From contig CAZVWH010000014.1 in assembly GCA_964631175.1 (NCBI GenBank), forward strand, positions 1-40,549: 40,549 nucleotides of DNA, written 5' to 3'. How positions within the stretch are numbered: the first letter of the stretch is position 1; every line of letters starts with the position of its first letter. A program made the translations under genes and the position numbers. Under the pieces are notes generated by a model. That model made no database searches, had not been told where the DNA came from, and saw only the letters and a list, made by a program, of their open reading frames with translations. Positions 1 through 7,401 of the stretch are shown in pieces. The DNA is from CAZVWH01 sp964631175. GTDB taxonomy: Bacteria > Planctomycetota > Phycisphaerae > Sedimentisphaerales > Anaerobacaceae.

Positions 1-864
1 TTTAACTTTACCGATGAGCACGGCAGAGCGGCTGCGCGTCGTCTGATTAACCAGATAAGAACCGTCGATATGCTCGTTTTGGTGGTGCGTGCATTTGAAA
101 ACCAAGCGGTACCGCCTTATCGAAATAGTGTTGATGCAGCCAGGGATTTGGCGGATCTGCTGACGGAATTATTGCTTTCTGATTTAGAGCTTGTCACCAC
201 ACGCATCGAGAAACTTGAAAAGCAGGTCCACAAACCCATCAAAATCCAGGCACACGATAAGGCTGAGTTGGCCTTGCACAAAAAGTTGCAGGAGACTATA
301 GAAGCAGAAAAGCCGATAAGCTCAGCCATCGAAAATGAGGCTGAGCGAGAAATGATTAAGTCCCTCGGATTTCTGACCTTAAAGCCGATGGCAGTTGTGG
401 TCAATGTCGGCGAAGATAACTTGGATAAAAAATATGATTTCTCCGCCGTGTCGGACAGCACCATCGAGGTAATCACAATATGTGCTGAACTGGAATACGA
501 GCTTACTCAGTTGGATGCTCAGAGCAGAAAGGAGTTTATGACCGACCTGAGACTGGCTGAATCGGCTGCAAGAAAATTCGTCAAGAGCTGCTACAAGACG
601 CTGGGCCTAATCAGCTTTTTGACCGTCGTCTCGGATGAGCTGCGCGCCTGGCCCATAAAGCAAGGTACCACCGCTCTTGATGCAGCAGGTAAAGTGCACA
701 CCGATATCAAACGTGGTTTCATAAGGGCTGAGACCTTCGGCTTTGATGAGCTAAAAGAGCACGGCGATGAAAAAGCTCTCAAGGCAGCCGGCAAGATTCG
801 CCTCGAAGGCAAAGATTACATCGTTCAGGATGGTGACATTATTAATTTCAGATTCAATGTATAA
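1..864 (+). CDS. ychF: Redox-regulated GTPase/ATPase YchF (5'-truncated by window edge)
   Basis: The frame is open from base 1, so the N-terminal part with the P-loop lies outside the window. What remains is the rest of the nucleotide-binding domain (VVRAFENQAVPPY), a charged coiled-coil region (about LLTELLLSDLELVTTRIEKL) and the C-terminal TGS domain with the near-invariant family ending GFIRAE...KAAGKIRLEGKDYIVQDGDIINFRFNV in segments. YchF is a conserved OBG-family P-loop protein that binds ribosomes and preferentially hydrolyses ATP; its role is linked to translation and oxidative stress. The stop is TAA at 862-864. A heptameric repeat follows immediately. The identification is secure; only the missing 5' part limits it. 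Confidence 0.96.
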   Translation, partial: FNFTDEHGRAAARRLINQIRTVDMLVLVVRAFENQAVPPYRNSVDAARDLADLLTELLLSDLELVTTRIEKLEKQVHKPIKIQAHDKAELALHKKLQETIEAEKPISSAIENEAEREMIKSLGFLTLKPMAVVVNVGEDNLDKKYDFSAVSDSTIEVITICAELEYELTQLDAQSRKEFMTDLRLAESAARKFVKSCYKTLGLISFLTVVSDELRAWPIKQGTTALDAAGKVHTDIKRGFIRAETFGFDELKEHGDEKALKAAGKIRLEGKDYIVQDGDIINFRFNV

Positions 865-878
865 GATTGGAAAGCACG

Positions 879-906
879 AAATCAGAAATCCTAAATCCTA
901 AACAAT
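879..906. repeat. Tandem heptamer repeat, AAATCCT type
   Basis: Four units of period 7 (AAATCAG, AAATCCT, AAATCCT, AAACAAT) lie between ychF and the next gene. They resemble the short tandemly repeated repetitive (STRR) heptamers known from cyanobacteria. Other heptamer arrays with different unit sequences occur at 31360, 33444, 33534 and 33970. Confidence 0.7.
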
Positions 907-934
907 ATCGAAATTCAAATTTCAAACTTGTGGT

Positions 935-949
935 GAGCTTGTCGAATCC
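935..949. repeat. Short repeat TGAGCTTGTCGAA next to a start codon
   Basis: The 13-mer TGAGCTTGTCGAA directly precedes the ATG at 950. Its reverse complement, TTCGACAAGCTCA, is found inside infB at 38208-38220, and a related copy (CTTGTCGAATCC) lies near 27720. It occupies the place where a ribosome-binding site would be expected. Confidence 0.6.
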
Positions 950-1729
950 ATGTTCAAAACGTTTTTTGTTTCGGTACTAACGATAGCGCTATTGATAACC
1001 GGATGCAAAGACTCCAAAGACTCCGAGACTTCGGCGGCTTATACATACAAGGTTGTTAAAACTTATCACCACGATCCAAATGCTTTTACACAAGGTTTGG
1101 TATTTGATAACGGGTTTCTGTATGAAAGCACTGGAATTTATGGAAGCTCAACACTGCGAAAAGTGGAATTGGAAACCGGCAGAATATTGCAAATGCACAA
1201 ACTGCCGGATGAATTCTTCGGTGAAGGCATAACTATTTTCAAGGACAGGATAATTCAATTGACCTATAGGTCGAACATCGGATTTGTCTATAACAAAGAC
1301 AGCTTCGAGCTGCTGCAAAGTTTCAATTATACAACCGAAGGCTGGGGTATCACACACGATGGAAAACGTCTGATTATGAGCGATGGCTCATCGACTTTAT
1401 ACTTCTTGGACCCTGAAACGTTTGAGCAAATCGGTAGTATCAGAGTTCTTGATAACGGCATGCCCATAGGCGGACTCAACGAGCTGGAATACGTCAAAGG
1501 GCAGATTTTTGCCAACGTCTGGCCGACCGAGCGCATCGTAATAATTGAGCCGCAAATGGGTCAGGTAATAGGCTGGGTATATATGGACGGGCTCTTAAAT
1601 CAACAAGCCTTTGGTCAGCAAATCGATGTTCTCAACGGCATTGCTTACGATGCCGAAGGTGACCGGTTATTCGTGACCGGAAAGCTTTGGCCCAAACTCT
1701 TTGAGATAAAACTTGTTGCCTTGAGATAA
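950..1729 (+). CDS. Glutaminyl-peptide cyclotransferase (glutamine cyclotransferase), lipoprotein
   Basis: A 259-residue protein of the plant/bacterial type glutaminyl cyclase family, which converts N-terminal glutamine to pyroglutamate and folds as a five-bladed beta-propeller. Family motifs in order are FTQGLVF (about residue 45), FGEGI (about 88), TEGWGITHDG, GGLNELEY, ANVWPTERI and LNGIAYD, with the usual ending LFVTGKLWPKLFEI. The N terminus is a lipoprotein signal (MFKTFFVSVLTIALLITGC), with the lipobox Cys at residue 19, so the enzyme is probably membrane-tethered outside the cytoplasm. There is no Shine-Dalgarno before ATG 950 because a repeat abuts the start codon. It could be co-transcribed with the following dehydrogenase gene. 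Confidence 0.9.
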   Translation: MFKTFFVSVLTIALLITGCKDSKDSETSAAYTYKVVKTYHHDPNAFTQGLVFDNGFLYESTGIYGSSTLRKVELETGRILQMHKLPDEFFGEGITIFKDRIIQLTYRSNIGFVYNKDSFELLQSFNYTTEGWGITHDGKRLIMSDGSSTLYFLDPETFEQIGSIRVLDNGMPIGGLNELEYVKGQIFANVWPTERIVIIEPQMGQVIGWVYMDGLLNQQAFGQQIDVLNGIAYDAEGDRLFVTGKLWPKLFEIKLVALR

Positions 1730-1744
1730 TTTTAGTAAGAACAG

Positions 1745-1770
1745 AGCCGCGACCGTGAGGGAGCGGTAAA
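1745..1770. repeat. Palindromic intergenic repeat (CCGC...GCGG)
   Basis: The short imperfect palindrome CCGCGACCGTGAGGGAGCGG sits between the cyclotransferase stop and the dehydrogenase start. I recognise this string from memory as recurrent in planctomycete-type genomes, but only one copy is visible here. Confidence 0.45.
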
Positions 1771-1802
1771 AACCTACAAAAATAAACTTGCAGGAATAGC
1801 TT

Positions 1803-2882
1803 ATGAAAGCGGCCGTACTAACCGGAATTCAGCGGATGGAGATAAGAGATGTTCCGGAGCCGAAGATAGAAAACGGCACCGATGTCCTTCTGAAAATTGA
1901 AAAGGTAGGTGTTTGCGGCTCTGATGTGCACTATTACGAGACCGGCAGAATCGGCACTCAGGTCGTCCAATATCCGTTTATAGTGGGTCATGAATGCGCC
2001 GCGACCGTTAAGGCCATCGGCGACTCAGTCACCCGCGTCAAAGTCGGCGAGCAGGTAGTAGTCGAGCCGGCTGTATCATGTCACGAATGTAGCCAATGCA
2101 GGCAGGGCAGAGAAAATACGTGTTACAAGCTGCGCTTTCTCGGCACGCCGGGGCAAGGTGACGGTTGTCTGTGCGAATATATCATTATGCCACAGGAAAG
2201 TTGCTTTCCTATCTCTCGACCCGGCTCGGGACAGGCTAATAGAGCCATTACGCTTGAGCAGGCGGCTCTTTGTGAGCCATTCACTATAGGGGTCTATTCT
2301 GTTAAGCAGTCGAATATTTCCAAAGATGCAAAGGTCGCAATCTTAGGTTCCGGGCCGATAGGACTCAGTTGTATGGCTGCAGCACAAGCAGAGAATGTAG
2401 AAGCCATGCACAGCATGGCTAACGCCATCTACATGACTGATAAATTGGATTACCGTGTCCGGATTGCTAAGAAAGCCGGTGCTGTTTGGGCTGGTAATCC
2501 GGAAGAAGAGGACATTGTAAAGGCAATCCTCCAGCGAGAACCGCTGGGAGTGGACATTGTCTATGAATGTGCCGGCCAGCAGGAAACGCTCGATGAAGCG
2601 GTTGAATTGCTCAAGCCGGGTGGCAAGCTAATGCTCGTTGGGATTCCACGCCTCGAGCGGGTTTCATTTGTTATTGATAAGATTCGCAGAAAGGAGCTAT
2701 CAATAATAAACGTCAGAAGACAGAACAAATGCACGCAAACAGCAATTGATTTAATAGCTGAAGGCTCAGTCGATATTGACTTTATGATAACGCACCGGTT
2801 CAAACTCGAGCAAACCAAAGACGCCTTTGATATGGTCGCCGGTTATCGCGATGGCGTAGTCAAAGCACTGATTGAAATTTAG
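1803..2882 (+). CDS. Zinc-dependent medium-chain dehydrogenase (sorbitol/L-threonine dehydrogenase-like)
   Basis: A 359-residue medium-chain dehydrogenase/reductase. The catalytic zinc ligands are visible as C38 (GVCGSD) and H63-E64 (GHE). The structural zinc site is C93, C96, C99 and C107. The NAD-binding glycine motif GSGPIG is at 182-187, followed by D213, which would bind the adenosine ribose. Such enzymes oxidise polyols (sorbitol, L-iditol) or threonine; the substrate cannot be fixed from sequence, but the spacing is closest to the sorbitol dehydrogenase group. The ATG at 1803 has an AGGA motif about 9 bases upstream. Two places look expanded relative to the family: residues 138-148 (SRPGSGQANRA) and about 197-207 (ENVEAMHSMAN). 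Both coincide with palindromic DNA and look like in-frame repeat insertions. Confidence 0.88.
   Translation: MKAAVLTGIQRMEIRDVPEPKIENGTDVLLKIEKVGVCGSDVHYYETGRIGTQVVQYPFIVGHECAATVKAIGDSVTRVKVGEQVVVEPAVSCHECSQCRQGRENTCYKLRFLGTPGQGDGCLCEYIIMPQESCFPISRPGSGQANRAITLEQAALCEPFTIGVYSVKQSNISKDAKVAILGSGPIGLSCMAAAQAENVEAMHSMANAIYMTDKLDYRVRIAKKAGAVWAGNPEEEDIVKAILQREPLGVDIVYECAGQQETLDEAVELLKPGGKLMLVGIPRLERVSFVIDKIRRKELSIINVRRQNKCTQTAIDLIAEGSVDIDFMITHRFKLEQTKDAFDMVAGYRDGVVKALIEI
2214..2237. repeat. In-frame palindromic repeat inside the dehydrogenase gene
   Basis: The string CTCGACCCGGCTCGGGACAG lies within codons for SRPGSGQ. The 12-mer GCTCGGGACAGG recurs in reverse complement in the leader at about 10642-10653, which supports a dispersed repeat. 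Confidence 0.6.
2402..2420. repeat. Perfect 8-bp inverted repeat inside the dehydrogenase gene
   Basis: AGCCATGC-ACA-GCATGGCT lies in codons for EAMHSMAN, in the loop after the first Rossmann helix, where family members are about ten residues shorter. Confidence 0.55.
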
Positions 2883-3358
2883 GCCAGAGCGGAAAATTGT
2901 AGCTCTGGGCTTGCCTTCTATTATCTATATTCCGCGCAGTTTTATCTTGGGACAAACTCGTCCCGACAACCCAGCTACGCCCGCGGCTTCGTCGGAGGCG
3001 AGAGGCTGATGCCGGAGCAAGATGTTTATTACCTGTAACATAATCATATCGAGTGTTTTAGATTAAAGAAAATCTGTAACCGTTCACACAGAAAATAAGG
3101 CGTTTTTGTGTCATTGCGAGGCCTTTAGGCCGAAGCAATCTCAAAAACGTACGATTTTAGATTGCTTCGCTTCGCTCGCAATGACAAAAATGCGGTTTTC
3201 CCGTGAACGCTTACGAAAATCTTTTTTTGAGCGGTACTTGGTAAAGTCGGCCTTAAAAGTTGTCGATTTTCAAACAGGAACATCGAAACAGAAGGCTTCG
3301 GAGGATTGGGTAGAGAGATTATCGATGGAAATAACAAGAAACACGAGGTGCGAGAAAA
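2883..3358. other. Non-coding 476-bp stretch carrying repeats
   Basis: No credible gene is seen. It contains the hairpin GGGAC-AAACTC-GTCCC at about 2948-2963 and the MITE-like element at 3076-3214. Open frames across it are translations of the repeat. Confidence 0.6.
3076..3214. mobile_element. MITE-like element, copy 1 (139 bp)
   Basis: The ends are inverted: GTAACCGTTCAC (3076-3087) and GTGAACGCTTAC (3203-3214), 11 of 12 bases complementary. Nested inside, at 3110-3185, is the dispersed palindrome GTCATTGCGAG-GCCTTTAGGCC-GAAGCAATCTC followed by its inverse AGATTGCTTCG...CTCGCAATGAC. A second element with the same ends is at 11508-11712. It has no coding capacity, so it would need a transposase in trans. 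Confidence 0.65.
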
Positions 3359-3748
3359 ATGGATGATAACACCGACCGAAGAACAGAGCAGAGATTGTGC
3401 TACCATTGGCCCATCTGGTTCGCTGAGGACTTTAACGGAGAGCTTACACAGGGCCAGATGGTTGATATTTCAAGCACATCAGCAGCTTTCACTTGCTATG
3501 CTGACTGGAGTTGTCCCTATAATGGCCAAGAAGTAACCGCTCGTTTCAGCGTTCCCCGTCACGGCCCGGATGATTCTTTTGACATGGCAAATTTCGTTCG
3601 CTCAGGCCATATTTGCCGGATCGATGACATAAACGGCTTTTTGCGTCGTGTTGCACTTCGATTTGCAAAACCCTTACCTTTCAAACCAGGCGAACAAACC
3701 GACTATGAAGCTGATATCAAGAAAACAGTCAAGCCGGTTATGATATAA
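3359..3748 (+). CDS. PilZ-like domain protein (putative c-di-GMP binder)
   Basis: A 129-residue soluble protein. RTEQR at residues 8-12 fits the PilZ RxxxR motif. VDISSTSAAF (35-44) occupies the position of the second motif (D/N)xSxxG, but the final Gly is Ser, so ligand binding could be weakened. The rest (beta-rich, FVRSGHICRID...RVALRFAKPLPF) fits the PilZ barrel. PilZ proteins transmit cyclic-di-GMP signals, often to motility or pili, which suits a genome whose pilus ATPases carry MshEN repeats. The ATG at 3359 is preceded by GAGGTG. A longer overlapping frame beginning at 3306 is rejected. The gene stands alone downstream of the MITE-like element. Confidence 0.65.
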   Translation: MDDNTDRRTEQRLCYHWPIWFAEDFNGELTQGQMVDISSTSAAFTCYADWSCPYNGQEVTARFSVPRHGPDDSFDMANFVRSGHICRIDDINGFLRRVALRFAKPLPFKPGEQTDYEADIKKTVKPVMI

Positions 3749-3865
3749 TCATAATAGTAACCAACACATCTTTTCACTAATTGCTTAAATGGTGAGTGGG
3801 TAAATGGCTGAATAGCTGTCACTTACCTATCAAAAATGACACAATGAAAAAAGTGCTAAGACGCT

Positions 3866-3997
3866 TTAAGTAGTAGGTTTGACCTTATACACGCAACCGA
3901 ATTCGCCGAGTCTATAACTGTGTTGTCTGACCTTGTAACCATAGGTGCTTAAAACCGGCCCAATCACGTAATATGCACTGCTTTTATTTGTTAAACT
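3866..3997 (-). pseudogene. Possible out-of-frame continuation of the small basic protein gene
   Basis: On the minus strand, directly after the stop of the small gene 3991-4143 but in another frame, is an open stretch reading ...SAYYVIGPVLSTYGYKVRQH...LGEFGCVYKVKPTT and ending at TAA (3868-3866). Its composition looks protein-like: regularly spaced Tyr/Gly/Val, no low complexity. Inserting a single base near 3995 would join it to the upstream frame and give about 93 residues. It could be a sequencing error, a real frameshift mutation, programmed frameshifting, or a separate short gene starting at a GTG near 3965. I do not recognise the family. Confidence 0.35.
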
Positions 3998-4143
3998 TCC
4001 TTATCGAGTCGATTCAGCAGTGCCCCTTGCAATTTATGCAATTCTAAGAGATGACCTACATATTCCGCTGCTTTTGACCGGCCTTTACCTGTGTTCTTTA
4101 GAGGTTTGGCCTTTCTTGCTTTTTTTCTTTTAGTTTTTGCCAC
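3991..4143 (-). CDS. Small basic protein, 50 aa, unknown function
   Basis: Starts with GTG at 4143-4141, preceded by a perfect AAGGAG ten bases upstream, and ends with TAA at 3991-3993. The first 25 residues are strongly basic (VAKTKRKKARKAKPL then KNTGKGRSK). The rest is a likely amphipathic helix (YVGHLLELHKLQGALLNRLD). A nucleic-acid-binding role is possible but is only an inference. It is transcribed divergently from the LexA-like repressor gene, whose operator overlaps this gene's candidate promoter, so it is probably a target of that repressor. The frame may continue after a frameshift (see 3866-3997). The strong ribosome-binding site and codon pattern support a real gene. Confidence 0.6.
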   Translation of the reverse strand: MAKTKRKKARKAKPLKNTGKGRSKAAEYVGHLLELHKLQGALLNRLDKEV

Positions 4144-4160
4144 TTTTTAGGATCTCCTTA

Positions 4161-4188
4161 TTGACAAAAGCCTATGAGCATTTACAAT
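4161..4188 (+). promoter_or_regulatory. Sigma-70-type promoter of the LexA-like repressor gene
   Basis: TTGACA (4161-4166), a 16-base spacer, then TACAAT (4183-4188). Transcription would start near 4195, which rules out the upstream TTG at 4137 as translation start and supports GTG 4272. Confidence 0.65.
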
Positions 4189-4215
4189 TCGCAGCAAAGA
4201 ATAAATTATTAATAA

Positions 4216-4243
4216 ATACTATCGCATTTGCGATAAATATCAA
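4216..4243 (-). promoter_or_regulatory. Candidate divergent promoter for the small basic protein gene
   Basis: On the minus strand, TTGATA (4243-4238), a 16-base spacer, then TAGTAT (4221-4216). The palindromic operator lies within this spacer and touches the -10 box, so repressor binding would block it. Confidence 0.4.
4220..4235. promoter_or_regulatory. Palindromic operator candidate
   Basis: TATCGCA-TT-TGCGATA is a perfect 7-bp inverted repeat between the two divergent genes. A similar half-site (TTCGCATT) lies at 4252-4259. The position fits autorepression by the adjacent HTH/S24 protein and co-control of the divergent small gene. Confidence 0.55.
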
Positions 4244-4271
4244 TAGAATATTTCGCATTAAGATAATAAAT

Positions 4272-5231
4272 GTGCAAGATTTCGACGAAAAAGCAACGAT
4301 AGAACGTATTAGACTTCTTCGGCGGCAATACGCCGGCGAGCGGGGCAAAAGCAAATTCGCCCGCGCTTTGGGTATAAGTGCTTCCACTTACAGCTATTAT
4401 GAAAACGATCGTGTTCCACCCATCGAAATTCTACTTAAAATATGTGATGTTACAGGAGCAGATTTGCAATGGCTATTAACAGGCCAAAGCAATGAAATAA
4501 AATTCGCATTTAGGGCAAATTTAGAGCTTCTGCAAAAAATAAATGACCTGCTTACCAACCATCCGGAGCTGGCCGAAGCGGTTCAGGCCTTCGTTGAGCT
4601 ATTATGCGAGAAAAAAGGAATTGAAAGACGGTTTTACTCCGAAACAGAGCTGCCCAAGTCAAAGCGTCCCGGATGGATACCAGTGCTCGGACGAACCGCT
4701 GCGGGAATTGTTCATTTCTGGGACCAAACATTTCTGCCGGAGCCGAAACAAGCTATTACCGAGCTGGATGAGTTGGTAAAAGAACACATCGGCAGGACCA
4801 TCGTCGGCTCGGTGGATGGCTTGGTATCAATCGATTTGCTGGCCCGGCCTTTAGTAGAGAGCCTTAAAAACCAGCAAGTGAATCTTGTCAAGGTTGGCGG
4901 ACAAGACCAAGAGCAAATTGTTGAGTTTGTACAATGCGAAGAAATTCATACACTATTTCCTGATAGTTTTGCGCTTCAGATAGACGGTGACAGTATGTCA
5001 CCAAGAATAAATGACGGTGATATTGTTATACTAAGTCCTTCGGTATCTGCTGCTCAAGGCCAAATTGCTATAGCACGCATTGCAGATCAAATAGGTGTCA
5101 CTTGTAAGCTTATAAGAACGACCGAAAAAGAGGTGCACCTAATACCTATAAATGAAAAGTACGAGACAAAAGTCGTATCTAAGAAGGATTTGCTTTGGGC
5201 GCTGGCTGTACTCTGCCATATAAGTGTTTAA
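4272..5231 (+). CDS. LexA/CI-like repressor: HTH domain plus S24 peptidase domain
   Basis: A 319-residue protein from GTG 4272. This start is chosen because the promoter lies at 4161-4188 and the preceding codons are unrelated to the family; the frame itself is open from TTG 4137. Residues about 10-70 form an XRE-type helix-turn-helix (KFARALGISASTYSYYENDRVPP). The C-terminal part is an S24/LexA-type self-cleaving domain with catalytic Ser241 (GDSM) and Lys279 (TCKLIR), 38 residues apart as in LexA. The likely cleavage bond is Ala144-Gly145 in LGRTAAG. About 95 residues separate the cleavage site from the Ser, against about 35 in E. coli LexA, so there is an inserted segment. It probably represses itself and the divergent small gene, and would release them on DNA damage or another inducing signal. 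Confidence 0.85.
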   Translation: MQDFDEKATIERIRLLRRQYAGERGKSKFARALGISASTYSYYENDRVPPIEILLKICDVTGADLQWLLTGQSNEIKFAFRANLELLQKINDLLTNHPELAEAVQAFVELLCEKKGIERRFYSETELPKSKRPGWIPVLGRTAAGIVHFWDQTFLPEPKQAITELDELVKEHIGRTIVGSVDGLVSIDLLARPLVESLKNQQVNLVKVGGQDQEQIVEFVQCEEIHTLFPDSFALQIDGDSMSPRINDGDIVILSPSVSAAQGQIAIARIADQIGVTCKLIRTTEKEVHLIPINEKYETKVVSKKDLLWALAVLCHISV

Positions 5232-5274
5232 GCTGTAATCAGAATTTTCTTGATAGGGATGTACTGTTTCCAGG

Positions 5275-7212
5275 CTAACTTCTGGCGTCTCTTGTTCGCT
5301 TAGACAAAAGGATTAGATTCTTTATGCCTTCGATGCCTCGGGCGGCGAGCCAACGCTTTTCAAAGTCTTTTTCCTGGGCAATTTGAGCAATAGCCATTAA
5401 AGCCCTTAGATGATAATTTCTCTCATCTCTACTACCAGCCAGAACAAACATTACCCTCACAGGCTCTTCTGCATGTGGAAAGTCAATGCCATCACATGCG
5501 CGAATAAGTAAAATATCGAACTTGTTCTCGCCCTCGACAATAATATGCGGTATAGCAATGCCGGGCTGGATCACGGTACTTCCCTCTGCTTCACGGTGGA
5601 GAAATTTCTCAAAGAGTACGAATTCATCTGTTGCCAATCTCGCAGCTAAAATAGTGGAAACTTTTCGGAAGATTTGTTCTGCTGGTCTTTTGCCCTTGAT
5701 GTCTAAGATTTCACATTTTCTTATAAGCTGATCGAATCTATCCTCGATTATTTCGTCACGTTCAAACAGAATATCTCTAAGCTCATTTTCGAGCGTGACG
5801 GTTTTCAGCTCTCTGTCGGTAACGCGTTCGACCACATGCATTACCGCGGAAGCTCGGCTGACCCGGCGAGAAACATACAAGCCGAACCAGGCTGTGCTCA
5901 AACCTACAAAGGCAGCGCTAATCAACAGTGGAACCCGTCCCATATCTATTATCAGAGCACTATAAGCAACTATCGCGAAGATATGGATGTAAGGATACAA
6001 CGGCGATTTGAAACTTGGGCGATAGCTTTGGATCTTGCTCTCCCGCATGATAATCACGCTGACGTTGACCAGAATAAAAAGAATTATCATCAGGGTTGAA
6101 GCGGTTTTTACTAATTGCTCAATGTTGAGAAAGACAATTGCCGCGATCATGAATCCGCCGGTCAGGAGTATGCTGACATGGGGTGTTCTGAACCGCTGAT
6201 TTACCTGAGCCAAAAGCGGCGGCAGCAATCGGTCTCTGCTCATAGCCATAGGATATCGCGACGCGGCGAGTATGCCGCCATTTGCCGTAGTCACAAAAGC
6301 AGCTATCGCAGCGATACCCAATAGTGGAAAACCAACCACCGGCATGAATTTAGATGCCGCAAGCGAAATGGGCGTGAGACTGTCAACAAGCTCTCGGCCA
6401 TCGACAACGCCTACAGTAATTACAATTACGGCTATATATAGCACACTGACCGTAAACCAGGCCAGAAGCATTCCCAATGGCAAGTTTCGGCGGGCATCTT
6501 TGACTTCTTCCGCAACACTGGTAACCTTAGTCAACCCACCATAGCTGATAAATACCAGACCTGCAGTGGCAAATACGGCCAACCAACCCTTATCGAGAAA
6601 GCCTGCGTATCGGATAGCCTGAGCCGCTCCGGCACCTAAAAACACAAAAGGGGCAAGTATGCTTAGCAAGACAGCTACAAGTAAAACTTGAAATCTACTC
6701 GTGTGTTTTACACTTACAATATTGAGGATAGTGAAACCCAAGCAGCAGAGCACAGAAATCTGTTTCAGATGCGCTTCTGTCATTTTCATTGCAAAAAGGC
6801 TGTGCACCAGCACCTCGACAAAGACCGCCATACCAACAACGGCAAAGGCGCTTTTCAAGGCCAAGCCAAACCAGTTTGCAAATCCAGTAAAAACTCCACA
6901 AAATGAACCCAAACTTCGTTCGACATAGAAATATGTCCCTCCTGCTCGCGGCATCGCCGTGGCCAGCTCGGCTTTACTAAACACACTGGGAATTATTAAG
7001 ACTGACGCAAAAAGATAGGATAGAACCACCGCAGGCCCGGCTTTAGCAAAAGCGATGTAGGGCAAAACGAAAAGACCCGAGCTTATCATCGCGCCGGACG
7101 CCACAGAAAATACGTCAAGCAATCCAAGCTGTTTCTTTAATTGAGCCACATTAAACCCTAAGCTACCATTTGTGCGTTTTACGCTGTTCAAAAACGCAAG
7201 ATTGATAAACAT
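5275..7212 (-). CDS. APC-family amino acid permease fused to a PTS EIIA-type domain
   Basis: About 645 residues. The N-terminal 430 or so form a 12-helix APC-superfamily transporter, with the first helix carrying the family signature SGAMISSGLFVLP and later GTYFYVERSLG. A linker leads to a C-terminal EIIA domain (about residue 490 onward). Its phosphorylatable His is visible as IAIPHIIVEG, about residue 556, and the domain ending matches PTS_EIIA_2 (EIIA-Ntr/mannitol type). Such permease-EIIA fusions are known; the EIIA part is thought to let phosphorylation state or nucleotide binding tune transport. ATG 7212 is used; the frame also opens at TTG 7218, and there is a possible internal GTG. 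The gene is convergent with the repressor gene and alone on its strand. Confidence 0.88.
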   Translation of the reverse strand: MFINLAFLNSVKRTNGSLGFNVAQLKKQLGLLDVFSVASGAMISSGLFVLPYIAFAKAGPAVVLSYLFASVLIIPSVFSKAELATAMPRAGGTYFYVERSLGSFCGVFTGFANWFGLALKSAFAVVGMAVFVEVLVHSLFAMKMTEAHLKQISVLCCLGFTILNIVSVKHTSRFQVLLVAVLLSILAPFVFLGAGAAQAIRYAGFLDKGWLAVFATAGLVFISYGGLTKVTSVAEEVKDARRNLPLGMLLAWFTVSVLYIAVIVITVGVVDGRELVDSLTPISLAASKFMPVVGFPLLGIAAIAAFVTTANGGILAASRYPMAMSRDRLLPPLLAQVNQRFRTPHVSILLTGGFMIAAIVFLNIEQLVKTASTLMIILFILVNVSVIIMRESKIQSYRPSFKSPLYPYIHIFAIVAYSALIIDMGRVPLLISAAFVGLSTAWFGLYVSRRVSRASAVMHVVERVTDRELKTVTLENELRDILFERDEIIEDRFDQLIRKCEILDIKGKRPAEQIFRKVSTILAARLATDEFVLFEKFLHREAEGSTVIQPGIAIPHIIVEGENKFDILLIRACDGIDFPHAEEPVRVMFVLAGSRDERNYHLRALMAIAQIAQEKDFEKRWLAARGIEGIKNLILLSKRTRDARS

Positions 7213-7401
7213 AGGCAATTATGCTATTGAACCGCTGCAATATTATACCAAGAAGATATAATGTGTGATAATAATACTAATCCATTGAATAAATGTTTTT
7301 GCGTCATATATTGTGGTGTCTATAGCACAGAGATTAAAAAATCAACTTTGGGCCTGATTATCTCCTATAGCTTGGAGCAGTAAATTATCAAGGCAAAACG
7401 G

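Noticed and set aside
3106..3406. Open frames on both strands across the first MITE-like element
   Set aside because: They read through the GTCATTGCGAG palindrome and overlap the PilZ-like gene; no start signals.
4137..4271. Longer N terminus of the LexA-like repressor from TTG 4137
   Set aside because: The -35 and -10 boxes and the operator lie inside this stretch and it has no family similarity; GTG 4272 fits better.
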